This document shows, piece after piece, positions 52,016 through 60,080 of a stretch of DNA of 64,000 nt. Numbering within the stretch: the first letter of the stretch is position 1; the number at the start of each line of letters is the position of its first letter. The DNA comes from Wansuia hejianensis (GTDB lineage Bacteria > Bacillota > Clostridia > Lachnospirales > Lachnospiraceae), in contig NZ_CP060635.1 in NCBI RefSeq assembly GCF_014337215.1, positions 509,501 through 573,500 on the forward strand. Direction: 5' to 3'. Both the position numbers and the translations under genes were made by a program. Below the pieces are notes generated by a model that did not search any database, was not told the origin of the DNA, and saw nothing but the letters and a program-made list of their open reading frames with translations.

Positions 52016-52691
52016 TGTAATCAGAGAAAAAAATCCCCGGGAAATTGTCTTATTAAAGGGATTTCCCTGTATCTGGGGGAAATGTGCTTTCTGTGATTAT
52101 ACAGATGACAATTCCCGGGATGAGGATGAAATGCTGGCCCTGAATTCCAGAATACTGTCCAGAGTGACAGGAGAGAAAGGAGTGCTGGAGGTGATTAATT
52201 CCGGCAGCTGCTTTGAGCTGCCGGAAGGTACCAGAGAGGAAATCCGCCGGATCGCCAGAGAGAGGGGGATCCGCCGATTATTTTTTGAAAGCCACTGGCT
52301 CTATCGGAAAAGGCTGGAAGAAATGCGGGCGTATATGGGAATTCCGGTCACTTATAAGATTGGGGTTGAGACCTTCAATCATGAATTCCGGGAAAGGGTC
52401 CTGAATAAACATGCCGGTTTTAAACGGCCGGAGGAGGTGGCGCGCTATTTTGATTCGCCGTGTATCATGGTGGGAATCAAAGGGCAGACCAAAGAAATGA
52501 TAGACTATGATATTCGTATGGTGAAAAAGCATTTTCGACTGGGGACGGTCAGCGTATTTACCAATAACACTACAAAAATCAGGCAGGATCCGGAGCTGGT
52601 GAAATGGTTTGTTAGGGAGTATGCATGGCTGAGAGAGGACCCTTCCATAGAGGTGCTCTATGAAAATACAGATTTCGGAGTGGGCGACTAA
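52002..52691 (+). CDS. queL: Radical-SAM-like protein, probable queuine lyase QueL
   Basis: 229 residues from ATG 52002 behind GAGAGGAGGGG, overlapping qrtT by 14 bases. A cysteine cluster reads FPCIWGKCAFCDY, that is CX4CX2C, not the standard CX3CX2C. Later blocks KIGVETFNHEFRERVLNK and FDSPCIMVGIKGQT fit a small radical-SAM barrel. In Clostridioides the third gene of this cluster is QueL, which frees queuine from queuosine phosphate with an unusual cluster site. Assignment rests on context plus overall likeness. Confidence 0.78.
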   Translation: MERYNVIREKNPREIVLLKGFPCIWGKCAFCDYTDDNSRDEDEMLALNSRILSRVTGEKGVLEVINSGSCFELPEGTREEIRRIARERGIRRLFFESHWLYRKRLEEMRAYMGIPVTYKIGVETFNHEFRERVLNKHAGFKRPEEVARYFDSPCIMVGIKGQTKEMIDYDIRMVKKHFRLGTVSVFTNNTTKIRQDPELVKWFVREYAWLREDPSIEVLYENTDFGVGD

Positions 52692-52716
52692 AGGTAAACG
52701 GCCGGAAGTTGGGGGT

Positions 52717-52745
52717 TTGTAAGTTTGCTGTTTTTCTGGTACAAT
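52717..52745 (+). promoter_or_regulatory. Promoter of the GTPase-NYN gene
   Basis: TTGTAA (52717-52722) and TACAAT (52740-52745), 17-base spacer. Confidence 0.5.
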
Positions 52746-52774
52746 AATTGCCAGAGAATAAAGGAGGAATTTTC

Positions 52775-55528
52775 ATGGAAAACAGGCATCTCGTGATAGG
52801 CATCCTGGCCCACGTGGACGCAGGGAAAACAACATTGTCGGAAGGGCTGCTATATCTGACCGGCAGCATCCGGAAAATGGGCAGGGTGGACCATCAGGAC
52901 GCCTTTCTGGATACATATGAGTTGGAAAAAGCCCGGGGGATCACGATTTTTTCTAAACAGGCCGAATTCTCCCTGGGCGATTGTGGGATCACCCTGCTGG
53001 ACACGCCTGGCCATGTGGATTTTTCACCGGAGATGGAGCGGACGCTTCAGGTGCTGGATTATGCGGTGCTGGTTATCAGCGCCGCTGACGGTGTACAGGG
53101 TCAGGTGCGGATCCTGTGGAAGCTGTTAAAGCGATATGGGATTCCTGTTTTTCTGTTCATCAATAAAATGGATCAGCCTGGTACGGACCGGGAAGCGGTA
53201 CTGCAGCAGCTTCGGCAGGAGCTGGACGGGCGGTGTATGGATTTTGGGGCAGACCTGAGAGGGGAGCAGCAGCAGGAAGACCTGGCAGTGTGCGAAGAGG
53301 GGCTGTTGGAGAGATATCTGGACGGCGAGCCCGTAAGGGCTTCGGATATCCGGAAGCTGATCCGGGAACGGAAAGTATTTCCCTGTTATTTCGGATCAGC
53401 GCTGAAAATGCAGGGCGTGGATCAGTTCCTGGACGGTCTGCGGGAATATATGCAGTGCCTGCCCTGTCCCGGAGAATTTGGCGCCCGGGTGTTTAAGATA
53501 TCCAGAGACGGACAGGGAAACCGCCTGACCTGGATGAAGATCACCGGCGGGAGCCTGAAAGTCAAGGCTCTATTATCAGGACGTGACGGAGAGGAGACAT
53601 GGGAGGAAAAGGCAGACCAGCTCCGCGTCTATTCCGGGTCTGGTTTTCGTCTGGTGCAGAGTGCGGAGGCGGGAATGGTCTGTGCGGTCACGGGCCTATC
53701 ACATACCAGGGTCGGGGAGGGGCTGGGCGCCGAGACGAACGGAGAGCAGGAGCTGCTGGAGCCGGTGCTGACTTACCGTCTGATTCTGCCGGAGGATGCC
53801 GACCAGAACAGCGCGCTGAAAAACCTGAGGCTTTTAGAGGAAGAAGAGCCAATGCTGCATGTGTCCTGTGAAGAGAAGACGGGGGAAATCTTTGTCCAGG
53901 TTATGGGACAGGTGCAGATGGATATCCTGAAACAGCTGATGAAGGAACGATATGGGATTTCCGTCGGTTTTGGAGAGGGAACCATCGTATACAAGGAGAC
54001 GATCAGAAAACCGGTGGAAGGGGTCGGGCATTTTGAGCCTCTGCGCCATTATGCGGAGGTGCATCTTCTGCTGGAGCCGGGAGAGCCTGGAAGCGGCCTG
54101 CAGTTTGACAGCAGCTGCAGAGAAGATGTGCTGGATAAGAACTGGCAGCGGCTGGTCCTGACCCATCTGGAGGAACGGCATCACAGAGGCGTGCTGACGG
54201 GTTCGGAGATTACGGATATGAAGATTACACTTCTGACCGGACGGGCGCACCAGAAGCACACAGAGGGCGGAGATTTCCGGCAGGCAACTTACCGGGCCGT
54301 GCGCCAGGGGCTGATGATGGCAGAAAATGTCCTGCTGGAGCCTGTGTATGAATTACGACTGGAACTGCCGGCGGAAAATCTGGGCAGGGCACTTTCGGAT
54401 CTGCAGCGTATGGGAGGAACTACGGAGCCTCCGGAATCGGACGGGACCAGGGCTCTGGTAAAAGGCAGCGTTCCGGCGGCGTCTCTGGGCAACTACCAGG
54501 AAGAGGTCACCGCGTATACGAGAGGCCAGGGAAGAATGTTCTGCAGCCTGAAAGGCTACGAGCCCTGCCACAATCCGGAAGAGGTGATTGAGCAACGGCA
54601 GTACCGTCCGGACCAGGATCTGGATCAGCCGTCAGGCTCTGTGTTCTGTTCCCATGGGGCAGGGGTTGTGGTGCCGTGGAACCAGGTGCGGGAACACATG
54701 CATATAGACAGCGGTTGGGAGGCGGAGGCTGAGAAACCTGTGCCTGAGGAAGAGCAGGGCGGAGATGCTGCAGGCGGTACAGGAGTCCGGAAGGCGGGAA
54801 AGTCCTCCTGGAAAGAAGATAATCACCGGTTTGCTGCCCAGGAAAAGGAACTTCAGGAAATATTTGAGCGAACCTTCAGAACGTCAGGGAAGGAAGATGA
54901 GAAAAAACCTGGATGGAAACGGCCGGGAGCCGGAAAACGTGCCGGCACATCCGGCGGGAGCGGAATGGATGGAAGAGTCCGGACGTCTGCGGCGGGGAAA
55001 AAGCCGGAGAAGGAATATCTGCTGGTGGATGGTTATAATATTATTTTTGCCTGGGAGGAATTGAAGCTTCTGGCGGAGGTGAACATAGATTCAGCAAGAG
55101 ACCGGCTGATGGATATCCTCTCTAATTATCAGGGATACCGGCCCTGTACGCTGATCCTGGTTTTTGATGCTTACAAGGTGTCCGGCGGACAGGGCGAGGT
55201 GATGAAATACCATAACATTTATGTGGTCTATACGAAGGAGGCAGAGACGGCCGACCAGTACATTGAGAAAACAGTCCATGAGATAGGACGCAGGTATCAG
55301 GTGACCGTAGCAACCTCTGATGCCCTGGAACAGGTGATTATCCTGGGGGCAGGAGCGGTGCGCATGTCAGCGGCAGGCCTTCTGGATGAGATACGGAATG
55401 CGGAGCAGGAAGTGCGCAGCGAATATCTGGACAGAAAGAATGGTGAAAAAAATTATCTGCTGGATGGGGCGCCGGAAGAAGTGGCGAAGACCATGGAGGC
55501 GGTCAGGCTCGGGAAAAAAGAACTTTAG
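52775..55528 (+). CDS. TetM/EF-G-like translational GTPase fused to a YacP/Rae1-type NYN nuclease domain
   Basis: 917 residues from ATG 52775 behind AAGGAGG. Residues 1-640 are an EF-G-like factor of the ribosome-protection (TetM) branch: P-loop AHVDAGKTTLSEGLL, RGITIF, DTPGHVDFS, NKMD, domain IV with TGRAHQKHTEGGDFRQATYRA and domain V. A charged Gly/Lys-rich linker (about 645-745) joins it to an NYN/PIN-like domain: LLVDGYNIIFAWEEL (Asp 751), LILVFDAY, AETADQYIEK and VATSDALEQ, the same acidic positions as B. subtilis YacP/Rae1, a ribosome A-site mRNA endonuclease. The fusion implies a GTPase that brings a nuclease to the ribosome; antibiotic resistance itself is not implied. Confidence 0.9.
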   Translation: MENRHLVIGILAHVDAGKTTLSEGLLYLTGSIRKMGRVDHQDAFLDTYELEKARGITIFSKQAEFSLGDCGITLLDTPGHVDFSPEMERTLQVLDYAVLVISAADGVQGQVRILWKLLKRYGIPVFLFINKMDQPGTDREAVLQQLRQELDGRCMDFGADLRGEQQQEDLAVCEEGLLERYLDGEPVRASDIRKLIRERKVFPCYFGSALKMQGVDQFLDGLREYMQCLPCPGEFGARVFKISRDGQGNRLTWMKITGGSLKVKALLSGRDGEETWEEKADQLRVYSGSGFRLVQSAEAGMVCAVTGLSHTRVGEGLGAETNGEQELLEPVLTYRLILPEDADQNSALKNLRLLEEEEPMLHVSCEEKTGEIFVQVMGQVQMDILKQLMKERYGISVGFGEGTIVYKETIRKPVEGVGHFEPLRHYAEVHLLLEPGEPGSGLQFDSSCREDVLDKNWQRLVLTHLEERHHRGVLTGSEITDMKITLLTGRAHQKHTEGGDFRQATYRAVRQGLMMAENVLLEPVYELRLELPAENLGRALSDLQRMGGTTEPPESDGTRALVKGSVPAASLGNYQEEVTAYTRGQGRMFCSLKGYEPCHNPEEVIEQRQYRPDQDLDQPSGSVFCSHGAGVVVPWNQVREHMHIDSGWEAEAEKPVPEEEQGGDAAGGTGVRKAGKSSWKEDNHRFAAQEKELQEIFERTFRTSGKEDEKKPGWKRPGAGKRAGTSGGSGMDGRVRTSAAGKKPEKEYLLVDGYNIIFAWEELKLLAEVNIDSARDRLMDILSNYQGYRPCTLILVFDAYKVSGGQGEVMKYHNIYVVYTKEAETADQYIEKTVHEIGRRYQVTVATSDALEQVIILGAGAVRMSAAGLLDEIRNAEQEVRSEYLDRKNGEKNYLLDGAPEEVAKTMEAVRLGKKEL

Positions 55529-55552
55529 TTTCCGGACAGTTAGGGAGGAATC

Positions 55553-56476
55553 ATGCGGTATAGAATAGAAGAAGGGCTGATACCCGTAAGCCGTGAGGAA
55601 GAAACGGAGGGAAAGCCTTATGTGGAAGTCGTTACCCGGCAGGAATTTGAAACACTGCCTTCGGGGCTTCAGGGGAAGCGGATGCTGCTCAGGGGAATGG
55701 AAAATGTCCGGTATTGCAAGGCGGAAATGTTAAAGGACAGCATTATAGGAACTCTCCTGGTCCCCAGAAAAGAAGATTTGATAGGGAAGAAGCTTACCAT
55801 CGGTTATTACCTGGACGGCAGCAGGCTGATCTTTCTGGACGATTCCGGAGAGGTTGGGAAGATTTTTGAACGGTTGGAGGAGGTCCAGCTTCTGGGTAAA
55901 AACCTGCCGGGGCTGATTCTCCAGGAAGTCCTGGAATTGTTTATTGAGGATGACTCACTGTTCCTGGATGAGTACGAGGATATGATGAGCGACCGGGAGG
56001 CGGAGGTAACCGGGAAACCGGACGCGGTGCCGGAAGATTTTGATGCGGCTGTGATGAAGATCAGGCGTGAGATGATGGCGCTGAACCGCTATTACAAACA
56101 GCTGGAGGAGATGGCAGAGGAGCTGGCCAACTGTCCCAATGGCGTGTTGGGCGGGGAAGAGAAACGCATGTTCACTTTTTTCTCCGGTAGAGCCGGCCGC
56201 CTGTATTCAGACGCCCAGATGCTCTGGGAGTACGCGCTGCAGATTCGGGACCAGTATCAGTCTACGATCAATCAGCGGCAGAACAGTATCATGCAGTTTC
56301 TCACAATCGTGACGACAGTTTTCATGCCTCTCACGCTGATCACCGGATGGTATGGAATGAATTTTTCCAAAATGCCGGAATTGGACTGGGAGTACGGGTA
56401 TGGCGTAGTGATCATTCTTGCGGTAGTTCTCGTCATAGCGGAAATCCTGATTTTCCGTAAGAAGAAATGGCTGTGA
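55553..56476 (+). CDS. corA: CorA-family magnesium/divalent metal channel
   Basis: 307 residues behind AGGGAGG. Cytoplasmic N-domain with a long helical stalk, two C-terminal membrane helices and the signature YGMNF in ITGWYGMNFSKMPELDW, then the basic end RKKKW. Pentameric Mg2+ (or Co2+/Ni2+) channel. Starts 24 bp after the GTPase-NYN gene, so it may be co-transcribed. Confidence 0.93.
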   Translation: MRYRIEEGLIPVSREEETEGKPYVEVVTRQEFETLPSGLQGKRMLLRGMENVRYCKAEMLKDSIIGTLLVPRKEDLIGKKLTIGYYLDGSRLIFLDDSGEVGKIFERLEEVQLLGKNLPGLILQEVLELFIEDDSLFLDEYEDMMSDREAEVTGKPDAVPEDFDAAVMKIRREMMALNRYYKQLEEMAEELANCPNGVLGGEEKRMFTFFSGRAGRLYSDAQMLWEYALQIRDQYQSTINQRQNSIMQFLTIVTTVFMPLTLITGWYGMNFSKMPELDWEYGYGVVIILAVVLVIAEILIFRKKKWL

Positions 56477-56492
56477 ACCGCTCACGCTGCTA

Positions 56493-56702
56493 CACAATGT
56501 ATACTCCAGAGCATCCCGTAATGCATGTCCCTGGCGGGACGGGGAAACAGCCTACGCTGTTTCACAATGTATACTCCAGAGCATCCCGTAATGCATGTCC
56601 CTGGCGGGACGGGGAAACAGCCTACGCTGTTTCACAATGTATACTCCAGAGTATCCCGTAATGCATGTCCCTGGCGGGACGGGGAAACAGCTTACGCTGT
56701 TT
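56493..56702. repeat. Three 70-bp tandem direct repeats
   Basis: Unit starts at 56493, 56563 and 56633, with partial copies on both sides (56477-56492 and 56703-56711). Copies differ at about two positions. Each unit contains two small palindromes: GTCCC-TGGC-GGGAC and AAACAGC-CTAC-GCTGTTT. Because 70 is not a multiple of three, open frames run through in all phases but look non-coding. It follows the corA stop directly. Confidence 0.9.
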
Positions 56703-56743
56703 CACAATGTATCTGATTTAATACATCCAGTTGAAAAAAGTAG

Positions 56744-56771
56744 TTGTAGTTTCTGCAGGCTGTGGTATAAT
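56744..56771 (+). promoter_or_regulatory. Promoter of the folate operon
   Basis: TTGTAG (56744) and TATAAT (56766-56771), 16-base spacer; start site about 8 bases before the aptamer. Confidence 0.6.
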
Positions 56772-56785
56772 GTAGAAAAATGAAC

Positions 56786-56886
56786 AAATGCAAAATAGGA
56801 TTCCATGCGTCAAGTGTTCACCGGATGGGGAGTTGCCGTGAAACGAAAAGCTCGTCTTACGATATGGAATCTGCACCCGTTGCAAT
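56786..56886 (+). promoter_or_regulatory. Probable tetrahydrofolate (THF) riboswitch
   Basis: Order of elements as in class I THF aptamers: P1 ATGCAA / TTGCAAT, P2 GATTCCAT (56799-56806) / ATGGAATC (56864-56871), the internal-loop motif GCGTCAAGTG (consensus GCGTTAAGTG), P3 TTCAC/GTGAA closing a loop that contains GGATG, then AACGAA, and after P2 the TGCACCCG strand. It is followed by a terminator and by folE, a usual THF-riboswitch location. The GGATG/CACCC pseudoknot has one mismatch, and the loop has extra Gs, so I keep it as probable. Confidence 0.72.
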
Positions 56887-56899
56887 AAGTAGATGCGAA

Positions 56900-56936
56900 A
56901 CATCTTGTATTGTTAAGGGATACAAGGTGTTTTTTT
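56900..56936 (+). terminator. Leader terminator before folE
   Basis: ACATCTTGTAT (56900-56910) pairs with ATACAAGGTGT (56920-56930) over 11 bp with one G-T pair, then six Ts. Placed 14 bases after the aptamer and 69 bases before folE, it is the likely off-switch. Confidence 0.88.
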
Positions 56937-57004
56937 GCTTTCAGGAAGAGGGATTCCCTATGGCAATGCAGCGGATTTTTATATTTACGTTGGAGGAATG
57001 AAAG

Positions 57005-57562
57005 ATGATGGATGATAAAAAGATCGAAGAGGGCGTCCGGCTGTTCCTGGAAGGGATCGGCGAGGACGTGAACCGGGAAGGCCTGCTTGATACGCCGGCC
57101 AGAGTTGCCCGCATGTGCCATCAGATCTATGGCGGACTGGATCTGGATCCGGGGGAACATCTTCAGAAGCAGTTCGAATCCGTGAACAATAATATGGTGA
57201 TTGAGAAGGATATCACCTTTTATTCTACCTGTGAACATCATCTGCTCCCTTTCTATGGCAAAGCCCATGTGGCGTACATCCCCAATGGGAGGGTTGCCGG
57301 CTTGAGCAAGCTGGCCCGGACTGTGGAAGTTTACGCCAGGCGCGCTCAGATCCAGGAGAATATGACGGCGCAGATTGCCGACGCCATGGAGAAATATCTG
57401 AATCCCAAGGGCGTAATGGTGATGATCGAAGCAGAACATCTGTGCATGACCATGCGAGGTGTGCAAAAGCCTGGTACGAAGACGGTGACTATGATGGTGA
57501 GGGGGGCGTTTGCCGAGGACTATCAGCTTCAGCAGACGTTTCTTCAGATGGTGAAAGGATGA
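57005..57562 (+). CDS. folE: GTP cyclohydrolase I
   Basis: 185 residues behind TTGGAGGAATG. Zinc and substrate residues are present: STCEHHLLPFYGKAHVAY, GLSKLARTVEVYARR, and EAEHLCMTMRG. Converts GTP to dihydroneopterin triphosphate. First gene of the folate operon; its stop overlaps the next start (ATGA). Confidence 0.97.
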   Translation: MMDDKKIEEGVRLFLEGIGEDVNREGLLDTPARVARMCHQIYGGLDLDPGEHLQKQFESVNNNMVIEKDITFYSTCEHHLLPFYGKAHVAYIPNGRVAGLSKLARTVEVYARRAQIQENMTAQIADAMEKYLNPKGVMVMIEAEHLCMTMRGVQKPGTKTVTMMVRGAFAEDYQLQQTFLQMVKG

Positions 57563-58065
57563 ATCCGGGATCAGAGTCAGGCATGGAACGGGTAAACCTG
57601 ATCTGGAATCACAGCCTGTATCAGGAAGCATACCGGAAGATTCAGGAGCTGGAACAGGAACGGCCGTTTTGCGGCCATTCTGCGGAACACTTCCTGGATG
57701 TGGCGCGCCTCGCCTGGATCTATAATCTGGAGGATGGCAGTGGGCTGGATAAGGAGTGTGTCTATGCGGCGGCACTGCTGCATGACATCGGGCGCCACCT
57801 TCAGTATCTGCAGGGAATTCCTCACCATGAAGCCAGTGCGGAGCTGGCGGCGGAACTGTTACCCCAGTGCGGATTTTCCTCCGGGGAGGCGGAAGAGATA
57901 CTGTGTGCTATCAGGAGCCACAGAGAATCCGGTATCCGGGAAGAGAAAAGCCTTCGGGGGTATCTGTATAAGGCGGACAAACTATCCAGAATTTGCCTGG
58001 CCTGCCCGGCGGCTGCAGATTGTGACTGGCCGGAGGATAAGAAGAATAGGAAAATCGTTTATTAG
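57559..58065 (+). CDS. HD-domain phosphohydrolase in the folate operon
   Basis: 168 residues from ATG 57559, overlapping folE by four bases. HD signature: HSAEHFLDVARLAW, then AALLHDIGRHLQYL and IRSHRESG. Bacterial folate synthesis needs removal of phosphate from dihydroneopterin triphosphate, and no FolQ-type Nudix gene is in this operon; this protein is a positional candidate. Activity is inferred only from location. Confidence 0.85.
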   Translation: MNPGSESGMERVNLIWNHSLYQEAYRKIQELEQERPFCGHSAEHFLDVARLAWIYNLEDGSGLDKECVYAAALLHDIGRHLQYLQGIPHHEASAELAAELLPQCGFSSGEAEEILCAIRSHRESGIREEKSLRGYLYKADKLSRICLACPAAADCDWPEDKKNRKIVY

Positions 58066-58084
58066 CATCAGGAGGTGGTTTATC

Positions 58085-58891
58085 ATGAGGATCGGCAGCA
58101 GAGAATTCGATACGGAGCATCAGACTTATGTGATGGGAATACTCAATGTTACGCCGGATTCTTTTTCGGACGGCGGGCGGTATAACCGGATGGATGCCGC
58201 GCTTTTTCATGCAGAAGAGATGATAAAGGAGGGCGCGGATCTGATTGATGTGGGCGGGGAGTCCACAAGGCCGGGTTATACGGTGATCCCCGATCAGGAG
58301 GAGACCGAGAGAGTGGCGCCGGTCATAGAAGCCCTGACCGGCCGGTTTGACGTTCCGGTTTCTGTGGACACCTATAAGAGCAGTGTCGCAGAAGCGGCGG
58401 TAGCAGCCGGAGCGAGCCTGATTAATGATATTTGGGGACTGAAGGCTGATCCGGATATGGCATCCGTGGCAGCGCGTACAGGAGCGGCCTGCTGCCTGAT
58501 GCATAACCGGAAGGAGGCAAATTATCAGGATTTCCGGAAGGAGCTGATCTCAGATCTCCAGGAGTGTGTAGAGCTGGCACGGAGCGCAGGCATACCGGAT
58601 GACAGGATTATCCTGGACCCGGGCGTGGGATTCGGCAAGACCTATGAGATGAACCTTCAGGCGATCGCCCATCTGGAAGAAGTGCGTGCCATGGGATTTC
58701 CGGTGCTTCTGGGAACATCCAGAAAATCAGTGATCGGACGGACATTGGATCTGCCCGCAGACCAGAGGCTGGAGGGAACGCTGGTGACAACGGTTTTGGG
58801 AGTGCAGCAGGGCTGTGCATTTATCCGCGTACACGATGTGAAAGAAAACAAGCGGGCGGTACAGATGACAAAAGCGATTATGGAGCGGTAA
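58085..58891 (+). CDS. folP: Dihydropteroate synthase
   Basis: 268 residues from ATG 58085 behind AGGAGGTGG. TIM-barrel signatures: MGILNVTPDSFSDGG, DVGGESTRPGY, INDIWGLKAD, LDPGVGFGKT and LGTSRKS. Joins p-aminobenzoate with the pterin diphosphate; target of sulfonamides. Confidence 0.97.
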   Translation: MRIGSREFDTEHQTYVMGILNVTPDSFSDGGRYNRMDAALFHAEEMIKEGADLIDVGGESTRPGYTVIPDQEETERVAPVIEALTGRFDVPVSVDTYKSSVAEAAVAAGASLINDIWGLKADPDMASVAARTGAACCLMHNRKEANYQDFRKELISDLQECVELARSAGIPDDRIILDPGVGFGKTYEMNLQAIAHLEEVRAMGFPVLLGTSRKSVIGRTLDLPADQRLEGTLVTTVLGVQQGCAFIRVHDVKENKRAVQMTKAIMER

Positions 58892-58894
58892 AAG

Positions 58895-59716
58895 ATGGAT
58901 AGAATTCGAATTCAGGAACTGGAAGTGTTTGCGAACCACGGAGTATTTCCGGAGGAAAATGCCCTGGGACAGAAGTTTGTCCTGTCGGCGGTTTTATATA
59001 CAGATACGAGGAAAGCGGGCATGACCGATGATCTGTCAGCGTCCATTCACTATGGCGAGGTCAGCCAGATGATCCGTGATTTCGTGGAAGGGCATACCTT
59101 TAAGCTGCTGGAAAGTGTGGTTGAGCGTCTGGCAGTTGAACTGCTGACGAAGGTACCGAACCTGAACCGGGTGTGGCTGGAGATCCAGAAGCCCTGGGCC
59201 CCGGTACACCTCCCGTTAAAGACTGTCTCTGTAGAGATTGAGCGGGGATGGCATAAGGCTTATATAGCGTTAGGCTCAAATATGGGAGACAAGCTTTCTT
59301 ACCTGCAACAGGGAGTGGAGCTTTTAGAGAAGACAGAGGGCTGTCGTGTGATGAAAGTTTCTGATTTTATTTCGACCGCGCCTTACGGATATCTGGAGCA
59401 GGATGATTTTCTGAACGGCTGCCTGGAGCTGGATACACTTCTGACACCTGAGGAGCTTTTGGAACGTCTCCATGCGATTGAGCTGGCTGCCAACAGGGAG
59501 CGAAAGGTCCACTGGGGTCCCAGAACCCTGGATCTGGATATTGTTTTTTACGATGATCTGATCATGGACAGCGAGGAGCTTACCATCCCGCATATAGAGA
59601 TGCATAAGCGTGATTTTGTACTTCGTCCCATGAACCAGCTGGCGCCATGGAAACGACATCCGCTGCTTTTGAAAACAGTGGCACAGCTGCTGGAGGAGAT
59701 CAAGGGAATCCAATAA
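58895..59716 (+). CDS. folK: Bifunctional dihydroneopterin aldolase / HPPK (FolB-FolK fusion)
   Basis: 273 residues. Residues 1-117 are FolB (ELEVFANHGVFPEEN, with Lys in EIQKPWAP). Residues 120-273 are FolK (YIALGSNMGDKLSYL, NRERKVHWGPRTLDLDI, PHIEMHKRDFVLRP). The two consecutive steps are in one chain, as in several Gram-positive species. Three bases after folP. Confidence 0.95.
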   Translation: MDRIRIQELEVFANHGVFPEENALGQKFVLSAVLYTDTRKAGMTDDLSASIHYGEVSQMIRDFVEGHTFKLLESVVERLAVELLTKVPNLNRVWLEIQKPWAPVHLPLKTVSVEIERGWHKAYIALGSNMGDKLSYLQQGVELLEKTEGCRVMKVSDFISTAPYGYLEQDDFLNGCLELDTLLTPEELLERLHAIELAANRERKVHWGPRTLDLDIVFYDDLIMDSEELTIPHIEMHKRDFVLRPMNQLAPWKRHPLLLKTVAQLLEEIKGIQ

Positions 59717-59832
59717 CGGACAGATCCGGATGGCTTCCGTTGAAAGAATTTGTTTTGAAAAAAGGGGCCGGGCCAGAGAATAGAAGCGCTGTGAAGCGGA
59801 GATACTTCCTTTGAAAAAGGAGGAAACCGCGG

Positions 59833-60021
59833 ATGAAAAAGCAGGAAACAACTGAAAAAAATCTGGAAAATGCGCAAAAGGATGATGAGAGCTTCTATGC
59901 ATGTTCTGCATGGGACTGTACAGGGTTAATCCCATCCCTTCCGGAAAATGAAGAAGAGCTGGATGCTTACGAGGATATTTACCCATATATCCAGAGGCCA
60001 GTAGAAAAGAATAAAAAATAA
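59833..60021 (+). CDS. Small acidic protein, 62 residues, unknown
   Basis: ATG behind AAAAAGGAGG; ends before a perfect terminator. Hydrophilic N-terminus rich in Lys/Glu, then YACSAWDCTGLIPSLPENEEEL and a Tyr-rich acidic end. The two cysteines and the Pro-rich block look like a conserved motif, but I do not recognise a named family. The ribosome site and terminator support it as real. Confidence 0.65.
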   Translation: MKKQETTEKNLENAQKDDESFYACSAWDCTGLIPSLPENEEELDAYEDIYPYIQRPVEKNKK

Positions 60022-60041
60022 TCAGTAATGTTGAATTGAAG

Positions 60042-60069
60042 CAGCCGGATCAAAAGTCCGGCTGTTTTT
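60042..60069 (+). terminator. Intrinsic terminator
   Basis: CAGCCGGA (60042-60049) / TCCGGCTG (60057-60064), 7-base loop, then TTTTT. Ends the small-protein gene and possibly the folate operon. Confidence 0.9.
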
Positions 60070-60080
60070 GCATCCAATAA

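Noticed and set aside
52775..55528. Dedicated tetracycline-resistance gene
   Set aside because: It belongs to the wider EF-G/TetM-like group, but carries a nuclease domain and sits in core sequence without mobile-element marks; resistance cannot be claimed.
56493..56702. CRISPR array
   Set aside because: The repeats abut one another with no variable spacers and no cas genes are near.
56467..56783. Overlapping short open frames in the 70-bp repeats
   Set aside because: They exist only because the repeat is free of stops; the same peptide recurs in three phases and there is no ribosome site.
56780..57001. 73-codon open frame before folE
   Set aside because: It lies inside the structured riboswitch leader and runs through the terminator.
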